Below, piece by piece: positions 13,830 through 16,837 of a stretch of DNA of 16,837 nt. The translations under genes and the position numbers were made by a program. The stretch comes from CAYMDJ01 sp964537525. GTDB lineage: Archaea; Aenigmatarchaeota; Aenigmatarchaeia; QMZP01. Within the stretch, counting starts at the first letter, position 1. Each line of letters begins with the position of its first letter. The stretch is from assembly GCA_964537525.1 (NCBI GenBank), contig CAZIAB010000018.1, forward strand, positions 1 to 16,837. The letters are read 5' to 3'. The notes beneath the pieces are model-generated. The model did no database searches. It had not been told where the DNA came from and saw only the letters and a program-made list of their open reading frames with translations.

Positions 13830-14285
13830 ATGATGGCACCCACACACTTCATGTTCGCCCTTGCCCTGGCATATCTCCTGAGGCTTCCTAGGATTCCCAC
13901 TGCCATAGCAGGTATAATCCCTGACATCGATTTCGTCCTGCATTACGGATTCCCCTTCATGCACAGGGGGATAATCCACACCCCAGTCATAATGCTGGCC
14001 TGCATGGCAGGGATATTCATCTTCACCAGGAACAAGCCCCTCACTGCGGCATTCGGCGTGGGCTTCCTCGGTCACCTCCTGACAGACATCATAACCCCCA
14101 CGGGGGTGATGTTCTTCTTCCCATGGCCTTACTTCATGTCCTTCAACCTCGCATATTATGACAGCGTGTTCGCCAACCTGGGGATAATCACTCTCTCGCT
14201 CTCTGCAATCCTCCTCTACAACTCGAAATGGTTCAGGAACCAGGTCTCCACGAGGTTTGACATAAACCTGGGGGTGAACAGATGA
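13830..14285 (+). CDS. DUF457/YdjM-family membrane-bound metal-dependent hydrolase
   Basis: This 151-aa membrane protein has the metal-ligand pattern of the family: H6 in MAPTHFMFAL, PDIDF (D32, D34), HRGIIHT (H45, H50), and GHLLTDIITPTGV (H82, D86), followed by FFFPWPY. Four hydrophobic segments are visible. Related bacterial proteins (YdjM, YbcI) are annotated as inner-membrane metal hydrolases of poorly known substrate. Two ATGs are adjacent (13830 and 13833), and neither has a strong ribosome-binding site. It overlaps the next gene by ATGA, so the two are probably translated together. Confidence 0.85.
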   Translation: MMAPTHFMFALALAYLLRLPRIPTAIAGIIPDIDFVLHYGFPFMHRGIIHTPVIMLACMAGIFIFTRNKPLTAAFGVGFLGHLLTDIITPTGVMFFFPWPYFMSFNLAYYDSVFANLGIITLSLSAILLYNSKWFRNQVSTRFDINLGVNR

Positions 14286-14740
14286 AATGCCCGTTCTGCG
14301 AGCTGAAGGGGAACGAGGAGATGTTCAGGTTCCTCATGGTCTTCGTCCTCATATCGGCAATGCTCCTTATAGCCCTTCTCTCAGGGATTGGCGACTACTA
14401 CATAGGGGATTCCAGTTTGTATGACCCCTTCGAGGACTCCTACACCATCTATCCTTATTCCTCCCTGTCAGACCTTCTGGACGACATGAGGATTGACAAC
14501 ACGGTGAAAATCACCTCAACGGTCGGAAGGATTCTCGAGGACTACACCTCCAAGAGCGGGTATGTCTACCAGCAGTTCTACATCCAGGAAGGGGATGATG
14601 AGCTCAAGGTCTTCTGCTCCACCTACAAGGGCCGGACCGATATAAGCGAGGGTGATACGGTCTCCATATCAGGGACACTCCAGGAATACTACGGGGAGCT
14701 GGAGATATACACCGAATGCAGGGAGATAAAGCCCGCCTAG
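14282..14740 (+). CDS. Membrane-anchored OB-fold protein with N-terminal CPFC
   Basis: This 152-aa protein begins MKCPFCELKG, one half of a zinc-ribbon motif. One hydrophobic segment follows (about 16-36, FLMVFVLISAMLLIALLSGI), then an acidic linker. The C-terminal domain at about 70-150 (NTVKITSTVGRILEDY, FYIQEGDDELKVFC, ISEGDTVSISGTLQEYYGELEIY) has the strand pattern of an OB-fold, like YgiW/NirD-type or tRNA-anticodon-type folds. The start is firm: GGTG five bases upstream and a four-base overlap with the preceding stop. The OB domain probably lies outside the membrane, so a ligand other than nucleic acid is possible. Function unknown. Confidence 0.78.
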   Translation: MKCPFCELKGNEEMFRFLMVFVLISAMLLIALLSGIGDYYIGDSSLYDPFEDSYTIYPYSSLSDLLDDMRIDNTVKITSTVGRILEDYTSKSGYVYQQFYIQEGDDELKVFCSTYKGRTDISEGDTVSISGTLQEYYGELEIYTECREIKPA

Positions 14741-14743
14741 AAA

Positions 14744-14752
14744 GCTTAAAAG
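14744..14752 (+). promoter_or_regulatory. TATA box for the FKBP gene
   Basis: GCTTAAAAG begins four bases after the OB-fold stop codon. It predicts a start near 14775, just before ATG 14782, and supports that start over upstream in-frame codons. Confidence 0.4.
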
Positions 14753-14781
14753 CAATCCCCACAAATATACAGAGTGATTTT

Positions 14782-15519
14782 ATGAAGAAGGGTGACTTCC
14801 TGAGGATAGAATATACGGGGAGGATTGCAGCCACGGGCGAGCTCTTTGACACCACCAGCGAGGAGGTGGCAAAGAAGGAGAACGCCTTCAACCCCAAGCA
14901 GAGGTACGGCCCGGTCCTTGCCATAATAGGGGCGGGAATGGCTGTCCCTGGGGTGGAGAGGAACCTCCTCGAGATGAAGGAAGGGGAAGAGAGGGAGTTC
15001 GACGTCCAACCCTCCGAAGCGTTTGGACCTAGGGACCCCTCGAGGATAAGGATAATAGCGCTCGCCAAGTTCATCAAGGAGAAGATAAATCCCTACCCAG
15101 GGGCTTTCGTGAACATAGACGGCATGGACGCAAAGATACAGTCAGTCTCCGGAGGGAGAGTGAGGGTGGACTTCAATCACCCACTCGCAGGAAGGGAGTT
15201 ACACTACAAACTGAAGCTGCTCTTCAGGATTGATTCTGTCCAGGAGAAGGCAGAGTCCATGCTCAACCACTACAACCTCAGGGGAGAGAGGGAAGTGAAA
15301 GAGAATAAACTGGAGATAACGACAGAACAGCCAATCCAGGAGGTAATCCAGAAGATGCTCTCCGAATCCATCAAGAAATGGATACCAGAGATAAAGGACG
15401 TGAAGTTCTATGTAAAGGAGGCTTCTGAGCCAAAGAAGCCAGAAACCAGCGGAAAGCCGGACGCTGAGAGGCCGAATCCGGAAGCAGAACCTCTTACCAA
15501 TAGTGCAGTCCAATCATAG
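14782..15519 (+). CDS. FKBP-type peptidyl-prolyl cis-trans isomerase (SlyD-like, long archaeal form)
   Basis: This 245-aa cytoplasmic protein speeds proline isomerisation during folding. The FKBP core begins KKGDFLRIEYTGRI and contains GELFDTTSEEVA, GPVLAIIGAGMAVPGVERNLLEM and EGEEREFDVQPSEAFGPRDP. An insert-in-flap chaperone domain follows (about 86-130) with INIDGMDA-like VNIDGMDAKI, and the core closes with FNHPLAGRELHYKLKLL. A further C-terminal domain (about 165-215) typical of long archaeal FKBPs ends in a disordered Lys/Pro/Glu tail. Frames upstream of 14782 are read-through of the preceding gene's 3' region. Its own TATA box makes it a separate unit. No signal peptide is present. Confidence 0.92.
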   Translation: MKKGDFLRIEYTGRIAATGELFDTTSEEVAKKENAFNPKQRYGPVLAIIGAGMAVPGVERNLLEMKEGEEREFDVQPSEAFGPRDPSRIRIIALAKFIKEKINPYPGAFVNIDGMDAKIQSVSGGRVRVDFNHPLAGRELHYKLKLLFRIDSVQEKAESMLNHYNLRGEREVKENKLEITTEQPIQEVIQKMLSESIKKWIPEIKDVKFYVKEASEPKKPETSGKPDAERPNPEAEPLTNSAVQS

Positions 15520-15530
15520 AACACTAAATG

Positions 15531-15538
15531 CTTAAAAA
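15531..15538 (+). promoter_or_regulatory. TATA box for ftsZ
   Basis: CTTAAAAA lies 12 bases after the FKBP stop. It predicts a start near 15560 and a leader of about 55-90 bases, depending on the ftsZ start codon. Confidence 0.35.
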
Positions 15539-15615
15539 ACTTACTTTCTTACATTACAACATCAGGATTATCTGGGGGGATGTTTCTCGCCATAATTCTA
15601 TGAGGGTGGCTTGCC

Positions 15616-16752
15616 ATGGCATGGTCACAATCTAAAACCGGAGGGATTTCGATGGAAGAGGAAATGATGGGAAGCAACATACGGCACGAGACAGTTGAGA
15701 GAGATACAGCAATGGACGAGGAACTCAGGAGGATTCTAGAGTCAAGGAAGGCCGAGATAAAGGTCGTTGGAATCGGCGGGGCCGGGAACAACACCATATC
15801 GAGGCTGATGCAGGTCGGGATAGTAGGCGCAGAGACCGTGGCAATAAACACCGACGCGCAGGACCTGCTTTACACGGATGCTGACCACAAGGTCCTTGTA
15901 GGAAAGGACCTGACAGGAGGGCTTGGCGCAGGCGCTGACCCCAAGGTAGGGTGCGAGGCAGCCAAGGAGAGCAAGGAGGACGTGAAGAAGGCGCTGGAGG
16001 GCGCGGACATGGTATTCATAAACTGCGGCCTCGGCGGAGGGACCGGAACAGGAGCCTCCCCGATAATCGCTGACATAGCAAAGAAGCTCGGTGCTCTCAC
16101 AGTCGGAATAGTTACTCTTCCCTTCAGCATGGAGGGCCACCAGCGCCAGAAGAATGCGCAGGAGGGCCTCGAGGCCCTGGAATCTGTCGTTGACACCCTC
16201 ATCGTTATCCCTAACGACAAGCTGCTTGAGATAGTCCCTGACGTTTCCATAACAACGGCCTTCAAGGTGGCTGACGAGATACTGGTCAATGCAGTAAAGG
16301 GAATAGCAGAGCTGATTACCAAGCCCGGTCTCGTCAACCTGGACTTCGCTGACATCAGAGCGGTGATGGGCTCAGGCGGGCTCGCCATGATAGGCATGGG
16401 AGAGTCAGACACAGAGAACCGCGCCATGGAGGCAGTGGAGAAGGCACTCAACAATCCTCTCCTGGACGTTGACATAGACGGCGCGTCAGGAGCTCTCGTG
16501 AACGTCTTCGGGGGCTCTGACATAACCATCCGAGAATGTCAGGAAATCGTTGAGGGCGTATCCGAGAAAATCAATCCCGACGCGAAGATAATCTGGGGCG
16601 CGCAGATAATCAAGGAGCTGGGCGACACCATCCGCGCGATGCTCATCGTGACAGGTGTCAAGTCATCCCAGATATACGGCCCTGACAAGACCTACAGCCA
16701 GGAGAAGCAGAAGGAGATAGAGAACGTCCTGGGGATTGATTTCATACAGTAG
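15616..16752 (+). CDS. ftsZ: Cell division protein FtsZ
   Basis: This is a tubulin-like GTPase that polymerises at mid-cell to drive division. Seen here are IKVVGIGGAGNNTISRL (49-64), the GTP-binding signature GLGGGTGTG (138-146), LPFSMEG (168-174), the T7 catalytic loop NLDFADIR (241-248) and the C-terminal domain through IIWGAQI and MLIVTGV. The protein ends soon after with LGIDFIQ and has no long C-terminal linker. Two starts are credible: ATG 15616, with GAGGGTG seven bases upstream (378 aa), and ATG 15652, with GGAGGG about seven bases upstream (366 aa). The first 35 residues are not conserved, so the sequence cannot decide. In many archaea ftsZ is followed by secE and spt5/nusG; the next gene lies outside this window. 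Confidence 0.96.
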   Translation: MAWSQSKTGGISMEEEMMGSNIRHETVERDTAMDEELRRILESRKAEIKVVGIGGAGNNTISRLMQVGIVGAETVAINTDAQDLLYTDADHKVLVGKDLTGGLGAGADPKVGCEAAKESKEDVKKALEGADMVFINCGLGGGTGTGASPIIADIAKKLGALTVGIVTLPFSMEGHQRQKNAQEGLEALESVVDTLIVIPNDKLLEIVPDVSITTAFKVADEILVNAVKGIAELITKPGLVNLDFADIRAVMGSGGLAMIGMGESDTENRAMEAVEKALNNPLLDVDIDGASGALVNVFGGSDITIRECQEIVEGVSEKINPDAKIIWGAQIIKELGDTIRAMLIVTGVKSSQIYGPDKTYSQEKQKEIENVLGIDFIQ

Positions 16753-16775
16753 GCCGGAAGGCCTTTTATTTTTAT
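16752..16775 (+). terminator. Hairpin plus T-run after ftsZ
   Basis: GGCC-GGAA-GGCC followed by TTTTATTTTTAT begins at the last base of the ftsZ stop codon. It is a compact terminator-like signal in the ftsZ direction. Confidence 0.6.
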
Positions 16776-16802
16776 ATTGTCAAGTTAGAGAGATAAAAAG
16801 AC

Positions 16803-16810
16803 ATTTAAAA
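16803..16810 (+). promoter_or_regulatory. TATA box of the next, unseen gene
   Basis: ATTTAAAA predicts a start near 16833. AGGTGAT at the window edge looks like a ribosome-binding site, so a plus-strand gene should start just beyond 16837. Confidence 0.4.
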
Positions 16811-16837
16811 GCTTATTACCAACCCTAAACAGGTGAT

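Noticed and set aside
15580..15603. Seven-codon frame (MFLAIIL) before ftsZ as a leader peptide
   Set aside because: The G-run sits directly against its ATG with no spacing, and a frame this short is expected by chance.
1..16837. CRISPR array, insertion sequence or prophage
   Set aside because: No regularly spaced repeats, transposase, integrase or phage structural gene was seen. The only repeats are protein-level duplications in the exoprotein and short dyads.

Overview
This is archaeal chromosomal DNA of roughly even GC. The evidence is ribosomal proteins L14e and L34e, the archaeal/eukaryotic-type elongation factor aEF-1beta, an Nre-family repair protein, an archaeal FtsZ, and TATA boxes about 25-30 bases before most transcription units. 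The very large, Asn-rich surface protein begins with a cytoplasmic YYYTS...YLG motif that I associate, from memory, with DPANN archaea (Woesearchaeota, Pacearchaeota, Aenigmarchaeota). I therefore suggest an uncultured DPANN-type archaeon or a relative. The phylum is inference and is not proved by the window.

Layout. Bases 1-5727 (minus) are one unfinished gene of at least 1909 codons for a membrane-anchored, probably glycosylated exoprotein. It carries two tandem H-type-lectin-like domains, a DUF2341-like plus LamG-like pair, and several Ig-like repeats. From 5987 a two-gene unit encodes a MacB/LolD-type ABC ATPase and a COG1361 membrane-anchored surface protein, but no permease follows. A rhomboid protease comes next (7984-8592). 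A minus-strand translation block holds L34e, L14e, a 51-aa four-knuckle zinc ribbon and aEF-1beta (9811 down to 8644). Bases 9812-10727 are gene-poor. They hold a 93-aa orphan gene with palindromes at its promoter, and a hairpin that as minus-strand RNA fits a kink-turn. An Hsp20-like protein with an N-terminal zinc ribbon (minus) and an NreA-like protein (plus) diverge from one AT-rich core. A COG2522-type HTH regulator (minus) diverges from an AAA_28-type P-loop gene (plus) that is broken by an in-frame TAA right after its Walker A motif. A DUF457 membrane hydrolase and a membrane-anchored OB-fold protein overlap by four bases. An FKBP-type prolyl isomerase and FtsZ follow, then a terminator hairpin and the promoter of an unseen next gene.

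The window mixes core functions (translation, division, folding, repair) with cell-surface functions (giant exoprotein, ABC/COG1361 pair, rhomboid). The accessory-looking points are the orphan gene region at 10.0-10.7 kb and the interrupted NTPase at 13.2 kb. Both look more AT-rich than their neighbours. No tRNA, rRNA, CRISPR array or insertion sequence was recognised.
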